Source: Planctomycetota bacterium
GTDB lineage: Bacteria > Planctomycetota > Planctomycetia > Pirellulales > Lacipirellulaceae
Assembly (NCBI GenBank): GCA_029259915.1
Contig: JAJDED010000039.1
Span: forward strand, 1-64,000
Length of the DNA: 64,000 nt
Reading direction: 5' to 3'
Numbering within the stretch: position 1 is the stretch's first letter; each line of letters opens with the position of its first letter. A model generated the notes under the pieces. The model had not been told where the DNA came from. It was given only the letters and a program-made list of their open reading frames with translations, and made no database searches. Shown here piece after piece: positions 9,334 to 18,843 of this stretch. The position numbers were made by a program, and so were the translations under genes.

Positions 9334-10512
9334 ATGCGAATTGCCTATCTCGATTGTGCCAGCGGCATAAGCGGCGACATGATGCTCGGTGCGCTGATCG
9401 ACGCGGGCGTCGAGCTGGACGCCGTGCAGGCGGGCATCGATTCGCTCGGGCTGCCCAGTTGCCGGCTTGTTTGCACAGAAGTCCAAAAATGTTGCTTCCG
9501 GGCTAACCAACTCACGGTCGTGCACGAACCGGAACATGCCCACCGACATCTGCACCATATTGCCGCGATGATCGAGGGCAGCGCGCTTTCCAAAGCCCAG
9601 CGGGAACTCGCACTGCGGATTTTTCGTCGGCTCGCCGAAGCCGAGGCCAAAGTGCATGGCACGACAATCGAGAAGGTGCATTTCCACGAAGTGGGGGCGG
9701 TCGACTCGATTGCCGACATCGTAGGCACGGCCATCGCCTGGGATCTGTTGGGGGTAGAGCGATTGGTCTGCTCGCCAGTTCCCACTGGCACGGGGTTTAT
9801 AGAAATTGCCCACGGCCGCTGCGCTATTCCCGCACCGGCAACAGGAGAACTTCTGCGCGGAGTACCGTTGGCTGCCAGCGATGTCGAGGGAGAACTCACC
9901 ACACCCACTGGCGCGGCAATCGTTTCCACTTTGGCAAGCGAGTTTGGCTCTCTGCCGGCAATGACTATCGATGCCATTGGCTACGGCGCTGGGCAGAAGG
10001 ACTTCGAGCATCCCAATCTGTTGCGGTTGTTAGTGGGTGAAAGTGCCGAGCAAGCTGCCGGCGCATCGCAGACCGACGCTATCGTGCTGCTGGAAACCAA
10101 TCTCGATGACGCCCCCGGCGAGATGGTTGGACACTGCACCGAACAATTGTGGCAAGCGGGGGCGTTGGACGTGGCGACATTCCCCTTGCAAATGAAAAAA
10201 GGGCGACCGGGCATCTGCTTGAGCGTGCAATGCCGACCGGCTGAGGCCGACCGGTTGGCCGAAATCATTTTTCGTGAAACGACCACCTTGGGCCTCAGGC
10301 GCTCGACGCTCGAACGGCTCGTTTTGCCCCGACGGACGGTTACCGTGGAGACGCCCTGGGGAAAGGTTGACGGTATTGCGGCCCAATTACCGGATCAAAC
10401 CGTGCGATTCTCCCCCGAGTACGCCTCATGCAGTCGGCTTGCCGATAAACATCAGATGCCGCTCGGGGAAGTGCAAGCCGCTGCCCGACGGGCGTTTAAC
10501 GTGGAGACGTAA
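9334..10512 (+). CDS. larC: Nickel pincer cofactor biosynthesis protein LarC (DUF111)
   Basis: MRIAYLDCASGISGDMMLGALIDAGV; VHFHEVGAVDSIADIVG; LETNLDDAPGEMVG. Confidence 0.92.
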   Translation: MRIAYLDCASGISGDMMLGALIDAGVELDAVQAGIDSLGLPSCRLVCTEVQKCCFRANQLTVVHEPEHAHRHLHHIAAMIEGSALSKAQRELALRIFRRLAEAEAKVHGTTIEKVHFHEVGAVDSIADIVGTAIAWDLLGVERLVCSPVPTGTGFIEIAHGRCAIPAPATGELLRGVPLAASDVEGELTTPTGAAIVSTLASEFGSLPAMTIDAIGYGAGQKDFEHPNLLRLLVGESAEQAAGASQTDAIVLLETNLDDAPGEMVGHCTEQLWQAGALDVATFPLQMKKGRPGICLSVQCRPAEADRLAEIIFRETTTLGLRRSTLERLVLPRRTVTVETPWGKVDGIAAQLPDQTVRFSPEYASCSRLADKHQMPLGEVQAAARRAFNVET

Positions 10513-10535
10513 CGTAGTTTCCACTCGGAAAACTC

Positions 10536-10913
10536 ATGACTTTACTTGCAAATATAAATGCCGTTTGGATGTTCCTGGCTGGCGTCGGACTGCTGTCATT
10601 CATTTTGCTAAAGCGATCGTACCGCTACTTCGGCAGACGAAGTCGTAAGCGAAACGAACCTGCCATCGAGCGTATACCGCGTCCCACAAACGCCTGGGAC
10701 GGAGTCCAACGCGATTCGATGGCACATATCGAACGCCAAAAAGTCGAGATGTTCGACATGGCGCGCGAGCTGAATGGTCAGCTTAGCTCGCGCATTGTCA
10801 TTCTGGAAAAACTGATCGGTGACAGCCAGCGACAGATCGAGCGCATGGAACAACTGCTCGAACAGATGGATGATGCGCAGGTCACAACCGAGGCTTCTTC
10901 GTCAATCGAATAA
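10536..10913 (+). CDS. Hypothetical membrane-anchored coiled-coil protein
   Basis: 125 aa; N-terminal TM, C-terminal heptad-like region. Confidence 0.6.
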   Translation: MTLLANINAVWMFLAGVGLLSFILLKRSYRYFGRRSRKRNEPAIERIPRPTNAWDGVQRDSMAHIERQKVEMFDMARELNGQLSSRIVILEKLIGDSQRQIERMEQLLEQMDDAQVTTEASSSIE

Positions 10914-12977
10914 TCGCTCGGGCATGAGCTCGTCGAGCGCATGTTCGATTTCTTGCTGCCCTTGGGCGGGCGCTTGGCAGGTGAATCCCTCGCAGATGTA
11001 AAGCGTCGGCGAATTGCCAAGCATGGTCTTTCCGCGCAGCAGCTCACCCAATGCGGCGGGAGTTTCCGAATTCGCTTGGGCCGTGGCTAGCACCTTGTTG
11101 GGCAAAAAACGTTCTCTTGCCATGATAAGCGCGTCGCGACCGTCTTGTTCGGACAAATCACAGGCCAACACCATTTCGTAGGTTGGCCCCAGAAACAAAT
11201 CGTTTGCCAGCAACATCTGTCCCGTCGCAGTCGGCGCGCGACGCATCAAATCCACCGCATGCCGCATCGTTGCCTGTGCCGCGTCGAGCAACTCTTGCCG
11301 TCCCGTGAATTTGCCAAGTCGCACCAAAGCCATTGCCGCCATGGCATTGCCGCTGGGAACCGCGTTGTCGGTAAAATCCTTGCCGCGAACGATCAACGCT
11401 TCGTGATCGTCGGCCGTGTAATAAAACCCTCCCTGCTTTTGGTCGGCAAAGTGCGTGAGCACTACATCCATCAAGGCCATCGCTTCGTCGAAAAATCGGC
11501 TTTCAAAAGTTGCCTCGTACAACGAAATCAGCCCGTTCGCCAAACAAGTGTAATCATCCAGATAGGCGTTAAGTTTTGCGGTCCCCTTGCGCCAAGTATG
11601 CAACAATCGACCGCCCTCGGTACGGAGCTCTCGCAATAGAAAATCGGCCGCTTTGGCCGCGGCCTCGGTATAACGATCGTCGCCGAGTACCGCGCCGGCA
11701 CGCGCAAGCGCGTCGATCATTAGCCCATTCCAGGCGACGATGACTTTGTCGTCCTTATGAGGATGAACTCTCTTCTCGCGAACAGCAAACAGCTTGGCCC
11801 GACTGGCCGCCAATTCAACTTTCAACCCCTTGTGGTCGCGTCCAAGGCGTTTCGCCTCCTGAGTAATCGTGTGAGGCAGGTTGAGAATGCTTTGCCCATG
11901 CTCAAAATTGCCTGCCTGGCTGACGTCGTACACCTGGGCAAATGTGTCGGCAGCTTCGTCGCCCAACACGGCACGCAGCTCGTCGAGCGTCCACGTATAA
12001 AACTTTCCCTCCACGCCTTCGCTATCGGCATCCTCGGTGCTGGTGAAACCACCCGCTGGGTCGGTCATGTCGCGGAGCACATAGTCGAGCGTCTCGCGCA
12101 CCACACGCTCGTAGTCGGCATGGCCGGTTGCCTGAAACGCCTCTAAATAGGTCACGGCGAGTTGGGCATTGTCGTACAGCATTTTTTCGAAGTGCGGAAC
12201 AAGCCAACGTTCGTCGACAGAATAGCGGGCAAACCCACCGCCCAAGTGATCGTAGATTCCGCCGGCAGCCATCCGATCGAGCGTCACTCGAACCATACTG
12301 AGTACGTTCGATTCGCGACGACGGTGCCACCAACGAAGCAAAAGCTGTAGGGCCATGGGTGCCGGAAATTTCGGCGCGCTGCCAAATCCCCCAAACGTAC
12401 CGTCGAACGATTGCCGAAGACGCGCCACAGCATCCTCGATAATCTCGACCGCAAGTTCTCCCTTGGAAGCACTCTGATCGAGTTTGGCCATTTCGCTAGT
12501 CAGTTGGCCCGCCATTTTTTCGGCTTCTGCGCGATTGGTCGCCCAGGCGTTGGCCACCGAGGCAACCACCTGGTCGAACCCCGGCATGCCTCGCGAGGCG
12601 TGCGGCGGCCAGTACGTGCCCGCGTAAAACGGTTTTAGCTCCGGCGTGAGAAACACACTCATCGGCCAGCCGCCACGGCCGGTCATCATCTGCACGGCAT
12701 TCATGTAAATCTGATCGAGGTCGGGGCGTTCTTCGCGATCGACTTTGATGCAAACAAAATTTTCGTTAAGCGATTTGGCAATTTCCTTGTCTTCAAAACT
12801 TTCGTGCTCCATCACGTGGCACCAGTGACATGCCGAGTAACCAATCGAAAGGAAAATCGGCTTTTCTTCGCGCTTCGCTCGTTCCAATGCCTCAGCGCCC
12901 CACGGATACCAATCGACCGGGTTGTTTTGGTGCTGGAGCAGATAGGGGCTCGTCTCTTTGGCAAGTCGATTGGGCAT
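10902..12977 (-). CDS. Thioredoxin domain-containing protein, YyaL/DUF255 family
   Basis: [27 protein letters not shown]...[20 protein letters not shown]. Confidence 0.93.
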   Translation of the reverse strand: MPNRLAKETSPYLLQHQNNPVDWYPWGAEALERAKREEKPIFLSIGYSACHWCHVMEHESFEDKEIAKSLNENFVCIKVDREERPDLDQIYMNAVQMMTGRGGWPMSVFLTPELKPFYAGTYWPPHASRGMPGFDQVVASVANAWATNRAEAEKMAGQLTSEMAKLDQSASKGELAVEIIEDAVARLRQSFDGTFGGFGSAPKFPAPMALQLLLRWWHRRRESNVLSMVRVTLDRMAAGGIYDHLGGGFARYSVDERWLVPHFEKMLYDNAQLAVTYLEAFQATGHADYERVVRETLDYVLRDMTDPAGGFTSTEDADSEGVEGKFYTWTLDELRAVLGDEAADTFAQVYDVSQAGNFEHGQSILNLPHTITQEAKRLGRDHKGLKVELAASRAKLFAVREKRVHPHKDDKVIVAWNGLMIDALARAGAVLGDDRYTEAAAKAADFLLRELRTEGGRLLHTWRKGTAKLNAYLDDYTCLANGLISLYEATFESRFFDEAMALMDVVLTHFADQKQGGFYYTADDHEALIVRGKDFTDNAVPSGNAMAAMALVRLGKFTGRQELLDAAQATMRHAVDLMRRAPTATGQMLLANDLFLGPTYEMVLACDLSEQDGRDALIMARERFLPNKVLATAQANSETPAALGELLRGKTMLGNSPTLYICEGFTCQAPAQGQQEIEHALDELMPERLFD

Positions 12978-13305
12978 GTCGCACTCGAGAAATCGGTTGG
13001 GGAGGTTTTTTCAAAAGCCGCGAAACGGCGCCGGCCTGCTAGTAATGCAAGCATCGGGTTTTGCAGGGCAGGCAATGACGCGGTCTCACAAGTACAACAT
13101 AACAATTCCTGCAATCTGCTGTCAGGTACTCGGCGAGATGGCACAGTTATCCTAAACGACACAAAAATCGATCGCTATTGCTGAAAAAAGCAGAATTCTG
13201 TATTTGATCATCTGTCGAAAAACGGTTTGCTGCCGATGAAAATAACTAAAACACTCTGTTCGCGAGAACCTGCAAATAGCGACACTCGATAAGAAGGTCA
13301 AACCA

Positions 13306-13623
13306 ATGGATCAAGACTACCCTGCAAAAGATTCCTGTAATCGACTACTCGACGAAGTTGAACAACTGATCTGGAGCCTGCTGGACGACCGCATCACAGA
13401 CGCCGATGCCGAGCGGTTGGAAGCACTGATCAAAAGCGATCAGCAAGTGCAGCAGCGCTATCTGGAATGCGTGCAATTGCACACCGATCTGTTCAGCCAA
13501 CTCGGCAGCATTCCTGAGACAAACCCCGAAGAACTCTCCGCAAAAAAGCCCCGTTCTCCCGTGCTGGGTTCTCTCGGTGATTTGACACCGGGGATCGAAA
13601 ACGGCCCCCCCGTTGCCGATTGA
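13306..13623 (+). CDS. Small protein resembling the N-terminus of planctomycete FecR/anti-sigma-type proteins
   Basis: LIWSLLDDRITDADAERLEALIKSDQQVQQRYLECVQLHTDL; no TM or FecR domain follows. Confidence 0.5.
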   Translation: MDQDYPAKDSCNRLLDEVEQLIWSLLDDRITDADAERLEALIKSDQQVQQRYLECVQLHTDLFSQLGSIPETNPEELSAKKPRSPVLGSLGDLTPGIENGPPVAD

Positions 13624-13662
13624 AAACTCTCTTTCTACACAATCGCCGCTTGCGGCTTAGCC

Positions 13663-13692
13663 CCGGTGCGACCCATGGCACCGGTTTCTTTT
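13663..13692 (+). terminator. Intrinsic terminator
   Basis: CCGGTGC-GACCCATG-GCACCGG followed by TTTCTTTT. Confidence 0.65.
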
Positions 13693-13752
13693 GTGCGCTC
13701 GCTAAGCTATTCTGCTAGTGCTGTGTCAGACCAGAAGCTTAGGGTTCACAAC

Positions 13753-13814
13753 TGAGCCGACGGCGCTAGCCGCGGGTTTTCCCTGGTTCACCCGACGCTA
13801 GCGCGTTCGGCTCA
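13753..13814. repeat. REP-like inverted repeat, GAGCCGA..GCTAGC..GGGT family
   Basis: TGAGCCGACGGCGCTAGCCGCGGGT ... ACCCGACGCTAGCGCGTTCGGCTCA; same element at 44801-44863 and one arm at 24788-24813. Confidence 0.8.
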
Positions 13815-13889
13815 CTCTAAATTCAGCTTTGACAAAGCACGTAGGTTGGTTAACGCATTCACGACCCTTCTCATTCGGAGGCACAAGCC

Positions 13890-14375
13890 ACGGCCAAGAA
13901 AAGCAAAGACAAAGCGAGCGACGATAAAAACGAACGCGTCATCGCCCAGAACCGAAAAGCGAGGCACAATTACCAGGTACTCGATACCCTGGAGTGCGGA
14001 ATCGTGCTTACGGGCAGCGAGGTGAAAAGCCTGCGCAATGGGCTGCTTTCTCTGGAAGAAGCATACGGGCGGGTCGACAAGGACGAGGTGTGGCTGGTGG
14101 GCTGCGATATTCAGGAATACTCGTTCGCCCATAAGTTGAACCACATCCCCAAACGTCGCCGCAAACTGTTGATGCATCGTCGCGAAATCCACAAATTCGC
14201 CAATCAAGCGATGGAGAACAACCTGACGCTCGTGCCGCTAAAGATGTACTTCAAACGGGGCCGAGCCAAAGTTCTCATGGGCATCTGCCGTGGCAAAAAA
14301 CAATTTGACAAGCGAGAATCGCTCAAGAAAAAAGACATGCAGCGCGATATCGACCGAGCGATGCGCTGCGGCTAA
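13890..14375 (+). CDS. smpB: SsrA-binding protein SmpB, apparent ACG start
   Basis: (M)AKKSKDKASDDKNERVIAQNRKARHNYQVLDTLECGIVLTGSEVKSLRNG...; GGAGG at 13877-13881, ACG at 13890; ORF track starts at an internal GTG (14004) inside the conserved core. Confidence 0.85.
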   Translation, partial: TAKKSKDKASDDKNERVIAQNRKARHNYQVLDTLECGIVLTGSEVKSLRNGLLSLEEAYGRVDKDEVWLVGCDIQEYSFAHKLNHIPKRRRKLLMHRREIHKFANQAMENNLTLVPLKMYFKRGRAKVLMGICRGKKQFDKRESLKKKDMQRDIDRAMRCG

Positions 14376-14397
14376 GCGTAATTGTTTCTTATAAAAC

Positions 14398-14527
14398 TTA
14401 CCACAAAGACACGGAGGCACGAAGAAAAGAACACGCATCTGCGCTGATCTGAAGTGATTAGCGAAGACTAGCGCAGATAAGTGTTCAAAATGTTTCTTCT
14501 CTGTGTTCTCCGTGCCTCTGTGGTTAA
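14398..14527. repeat. Nested intergenic inverted repeat
   Basis: Outer arms TTACCACAAAGACACGGAGGCACG / CTCTGTGTTCTCCGTGCCTCTGTGGTTA; inner arms GAACACGCATCTGCGCTGATC / GACTAGCGCAGATAAGTGTTC. Confidence 0.75.
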
Positions 14528-14563
14528 AAATCCTAGGGAATCAACCAGGAGGATAACATTTCT

Positions 14564-15220
14564 ATGACGCAGCAAGCGGTGATTTTTGATGTCGACGGCG
14601 TATTGGTCGATTCCTACCAGGCCCATTTTCACAGTTTTCAAAAGCTGCTCGGCGAACTGGGATGCGAGTTCACCGAACCCGAGTTCCGCGTCACCTTCGG
14701 CCGCACCACCCGCGACATTGTCGCCAAGCTTTATGGCGACAAGCTAACCGACCAGGAAATCCTGCAATTCGACGATCGCAAGGAAACGCTGTTCCGCGAA
14801 ATTCTCCGGGAAGATTTCCCCGCAATCGACGGCGCTGCAGAATTGGTCCAAGCTCTGGCCGACGCCGGTTTTCACCAAGCGGTAGGTTCTTCAGGCCCAC
14901 CAGAAAATGTGGCCCTGGCACTCGATAGCTTGGCGTGCGGCAAGCATTTCACGGCGCGAGTCACCGGCGGCGACGTCACCCGCGGCAAGCCCGACCCGCA
15001 GGCTTTTCTGTTGGCTGCTGAAAAGCTGGGCGTTGCACCGCAACAATGTGCCGTGGTGGAAGACGCCCCGGCAGGTGTCGAAGCGGCCAACCGCGCCGAA
15101 ATGGCCAGCATCGCACTCACCGGCACCGCCACCCGGGAGCAACTCTCCCACGCACGCCTGGTGGTCGACAGCTTGCGCGAATTATCGCCCGAGTGTATTG
15201 CAACCTTGATCGAGAACTGA
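14564..15220 (+). CDS. HAD-family hydrolase (beta-phosphoglucomutase-like)
   Basis: VIFDVDGVLVDSYQAHFHSF; GGDVTRGKPDPQAFLLAAEKLG; VVEDAPAGVEAA. Confidence 0.88.
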   Translation: MTQQAVIFDVDGVLVDSYQAHFHSFQKLLGELGCEFTEPEFRVTFGRTTRDIVAKLYGDKLTDQEILQFDDRKETLFREILREDFPAIDGAAELVQALADAGFHQAVGSSGPPENVALALDSLACGKHFTARVTGGDVTRGKPDPQAFLLAAEKLGVAPQQCAVVEDAPAGVEAANRAEMASIALTGTATREQLSHARLVVDSLRELSPECIATLIEN

Positions 15221-15306
15221 TTAAAGAACCGCTCAGATCCGCGAAAAAATGCGCGCTAAGCCGCTTCGGTGTTTCACTCTGGTGCTAGTTAGCTTCTGAC
15301 CGAAAG

Positions 15307-15444
15307 TGCATCGGCCTGGTACGCCGACGCGGGTTAGCGAGATGCCAAAATCCCAATAATTGGGGGCAAAAGTGCGATTTTTCCCATGGAGTTCAGATTC
15401 ACCCTGCACCTTCGGCTCAGGGGCTTGGTACAGAGGTCAGATAC
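15307..15444. repeat. 138-nt inverted repeat, copy A
   Basis: Reverse complement closely matches 20583-20720 (shared CAATTATTGGGATTTTGGCA, CTCGCTAA, CGCGTCGG, AGGCCGATGCA, GAGCCGAAGGT, GTATCTGAC). Confidence 0.85.
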
Positions 15445-15641
15445 TCCGCACTGTGGGGACATGGTATTTCCAGTATTAAGTAGAAGCAACGTTGCACTAA
15501 ACTCTGTTTTTTTCAGGAAATTGGTGAAACGACGCGGAGCATGAGTGATACACATAAATCCCTTTACTGCAGTCACTTTCGAGCTTAGCATAAGTAATCC
15601 AAATCTAATCTGTAATGCATCTCACCCGCAGAAGGTGGCTC

Positions 15642-17252
15642 ATGTACCGATGGATTCAAAAGGCACTATTCGCAACTCTAATCTTGCTGCAATTATCCAG
15701 TAGCAATTTAGGCTTTGGTTATAGTATCGAGGCGAATAATAAACTGGGCTTGGGCTTACCAGATCAGACGGTAAGCTTTTCGGGTGATGCTGCTGACGCC
15801 CCTCCTGCTATTTGGAGTGTATTTAATCCTGGTGGTCGTTGTAGTGTAACTGCCGCTGGAGCAGGATTCTCTTACAGTCATAGCAGAACGAATGGAGTGT
15901 CCGGTTTACTTTCTGGAGTTGCGTCGACGCAAGGCGCAGAGTTCAATTTAGTAGATAACCTAAATCTCCTGAATGCGGCTAATTCTGGTGCAAATACATT
16001 TGAATTTCTTGTGCATTTTGAAACTAAAGTTTCGACTTACGCTCCTGATCGTCCCGGTTTTGGGTCTTTCGACGATGCACAAGTGCTTTTGGATGTCAAT
16101 GTTTATGGGCCAGGTTTTTCCAATAGTGAGACAGGATTTCACTCGCTAAGCGAGGGGAGTTTGGAAAGCCAAAGTGGTCTGTATGTTGGTTTACCCGATG
16201 CTGGTGGCGAACTAGACTTTACAGTTCCCGGGTCTATTACTGTGACGGGCAGCGGGAGTACGATTAACTTTGGGATTGATACGTGGGTTTTCACTCAGTC
16301 TCGTGGGTCTGGAAACGCAGGAGTTTACGTGCAACTTGCCGATGTTCCAATCACACGCTCAGATGGGACGACACTAGAAAGTCTAGGAATCAGTCATAAC
16401 TTTATCCCTGATCCAATATCGGCGAATGGGTTTGCATGCAACCTCGGATTTAATTTATGGGATGTCGCAGCTCTTACCATTAATCCTATCGTCTTTGCTG
16501 GAGGCGGAAATATCGCATCCGCCAATCTATTTGGTGTAGGGGATGGTGGTTTTAGTAGCGTGGGTGTGTTTGATGTTGATGCAAACGGTGAGGTACTAGC
16601 GCCAATTACGACTGAAGTGGTAGAATCTTCAACAGATGGCCTAACCATACTTGGTACGGATTTAGACGGCAACTTGCTTCTTTCGGCACCAACAGGGACG
16701 ATAACAGCTGGAGTCACTCTTGAGAGCCTCTTTAGTTCTTGGACTGTAGCAGGAGCATTAGACACACCAGAAAACTTTCTGCTGGACCCCACAGTACAAG
16801 CAGTGTTGCTTCAACCCATCCCACCGATGGGGTCAACGGCAGTTTTAGATATCGAGCTCTTTTCTTTTGATCTATTTTCTGGCGTTTCATCTGTTTTCGG
16901 AGGTGCTGAACTGTATGAAACACATGCTGGTGATTTTGACTTAGATGGCGATGTTGACGAGGTAGATCTTCAAACCTGGGAAAGTGGATACGGGGATACG
17001 CCCTTCGCAGCCTATCAAGACGGAGACTCAAACGCTGATGGCTCAATCGATGGTTTCGATTTTCTGATTTGGCAAAGGAATTTTGGGATTCCACTTCCTA
17101 CTGTGGCTGCTTCAGCTAGTGTACCAGAGCCCTCTACGCTACTGCTGGCTAGCCTCTCAGGGTGCACTTTCTTACAACGAAGACGACGAGGTTACCTCGC
17201 TGAGGTTGCACCTACCTCAGCGAGTTCGGGGGTGACTTTTCTGGGGGTGTGA
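15642..17252 (+). CDS. Secreted PEP-CTERM/dockerin-type protein, paralog of 18844-20394
   Basis: MYRWIQKALFATLILLQLSSSNLGFG signal; DFDLDGDVDEVDLQTW and DSNADGSIDGFDFLIWQRNFG; SVPEPSTLLLASLSGCTFLQRRRR. Confidence 0.8.
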   Translation: MYRWIQKALFATLILLQLSSSNLGFGYSIEANNKLGLGLPDQTVSFSGDAADAPPAIWSVFNPGGRCSVTAAGAGFSYSHSRTNGVSGLLSGVASTQGAEFNLVDNLNLLNAANSGANTFEFLVHFETKVSTYAPDRPGFGSFDDAQVLLDVNVYGPGFSNSETGFHSLSEGSLESQSGLYVGLPDAGGELDFTVPGSITVTGSGSTINFGIDTWVFTQSRGSGNAGVYVQLADVPITRSDGTTLESLGISHNFIPDPISANGFACNLGFNLWDVAALTINPIVFAGGGNIASANLFGVGDGGFSSVGVFDVDANGEVLAPITTEVVESSTDGLTILGTDLDGNLLLSAPTGTITAGVTLESLFSSWTVAGALDTPENFLLDPTVQAVLLQPIPPMGSTAVLDIELFSFDLFSGVSSVFGGAELYETHAGDFDLDGDVDEVDLQTWESGYGDTPFAAYQDGDSNADGSIDGFDFLIWQRNFGIPLPTVAASASVPEPSTLLLASLSGCTFLQRRRRGYLAEVAPTSASSGVTFLGV

Positions 17253-17396
17253 CGACCAACGGAACAGAATCATACGCTAAGCACGTTTCCAGGCTGAACT
17301 TTCCCGAAAACGATGCATGATGATGCCGTCACACCTATAAAAAACGCCGAGGATTTCAGTCCACAGCGTTTGAAACTTTCCCTAAAAGGGTCATTC

Positions 17397-18017
17397 CTAG
17401 GAAAGTCTGCGTCTGACACTTACTCCCAGTCCTGACGCCATTAGCAAGAGGCACCAGGTCGATGGCTCTGGAATAACGTTGAACTGAAAGTTAGGAGCAG
17501 TGAAATCTGTTCCGCCTGTCTGTACATTTGGCGCGGGAAAAACAAAACCAGGTCCGTCGCCTGCTCTGCCGCTATATTCCACAAAAGGGTCGGTCGTTAT
17601 TGAAGTGCTACCTTGCAAAAAGAGGTCAAGGCTACCATCGCCAAAATGGGCACCGACAACATAACTACCAACAGGTAGCTGTACGCTCGGTACATTGACG
17701 TAGCGGTAATTGCCCAGTAGTGAGCCACTTGTCCCACTTGGTACAGTTGCAGAAGCTACTAAATCTCCTGCGGATGTCCAGATTCCTACGTCGTGAGCTT
17801 CAGCTAGTCCATCTTGGTTAGAATCGAAGAAACCAAGTCTTCCCAATGTTACCTCTGTATTTAGGTCGAATGCCCAGCCTAAGGTCTGGTTAAACTGAGA
17901 GTTCTGCAGGGTGCCTCCTGTTTCGCTCACTAAAGCTTCCGTCGCGTATGCACTCAGAGGTGTCAAGCAGAGTGAAGCGAAAAGCACGGTTAGTGCTAAA
18001 ATGCGAAGATGTGTCAT
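17397..18017 (-). CDS. PEP-CTERM sorting domain protein
   Basis: Signal peptide; C-terminal VIPEPSTWCLLLMASGLGVSVRRRLS. Confidence 0.8.
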   Translation of the reverse strand: MTHLRILALTVLFASLCLTPLSAYATEALVSETGGTLQNSQFNQTLGWAFDLNTEVTLGRLGFFDSNQDGLAEAHDVGIWTSAGDLVASATVPSGTSGSLLGNYRYVNVPSVQLPVGSYVVGAHFGDGSLDLFLQGSTSITTDPFVEYSGRAGDGPGFVFPAPNVQTGGTDFTAPNFQFNVIPEPSTWCLLLMASGLGVSVRRRLS

Positions 18018-18287
18018 CTGTGTCTCCGGATGCTAAGTCATAGTCCTAGGCGAAAGAGAAGAGTACCGAACGTAATCGCCAGTTATCGGACGAAAGCCCT
18101 CGGCGATGTGGAACCCAGATTGTAAGGGCGGGACTCTGGCAAATCAAGTAATCTGGGAAAGCCTTGATTCCTAGAGGTTTCCGGGGTTCTCAGGCCTTAG
18201 CGTATAACCCTGTTCCGTTGGTCGTCGCACCCCTTCTGTGGTCGGCTGTGCACGCCGCCGCACGAAAACGGACGATACAGCGGGGCT

Positions 18288-18600
18288 TTATCGAGCCGCA
18301 ATCCGCCGTCTGCTCATTACCAAGCAGAAGGCGGCTAGGGCTAGAGTGCAGGCGGTCGGCTCTGGCACCGAAGCAGCACTCAGAAAGTTTGGATCTGGAG
18401 CCCAAGCATCTAGCAGGATGCCCAAGTCGAGGCCGTCTACTGGGTCGCTGCTGTTGAGTTCGCCGCCGGAGGGTGGAAGCCAATGCCATCCCAGTTGATC
18501 AGCAGGATGCCGAGGTCGAGGCCATCGACGAAACCGTCCGTGTTTAGGTCGGGCCACGCGGGTGTCGATGTCGTTACGGTCAACAGCGTGTAACCTGTTA
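18288..18600 (-). pseudogene. Frameshifted remnant of a dockerin/PEP-CTERM protein C-terminus
   Basis: One frame reads WPDLNTDGFVDGLDLGILLINWDGIGFHPPA; the next continues NSSDPVDGLDLGILLDAWAPDPNFLSAASVPEPTACTLALAAFCLVMSRRR. Confidence 0.7.
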
Positions 18601-18843
18601 AATCGTATGCGGTGAGGTAGCTTAGAGTGTAGTCATGATTTGACAGGCGAAAATGTTCTCCGTGAGTATCCGGCGTCTCTGCAATGTCGCAAGTGCAAGA
18701 AGGAATGTTGGGCGACAGAGATCAAATAGGTTGAAGCTCTTTGGTTTCTTTTTGCAGGTCATTGTCTACAGCTGCTTGGTTGTAGGTTGGGGCAATGAAA
18801 GAAGAGGGAGGGGCTCGGCCCCTATGCAACTTGTCTGATGGCC

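Noticed and set aside
9334-10512. Split or frameshifted larC
   Set aside because: Here LarC reads as one continuous ORF, so no recoding is needed; larB/larE are simply outside the window.
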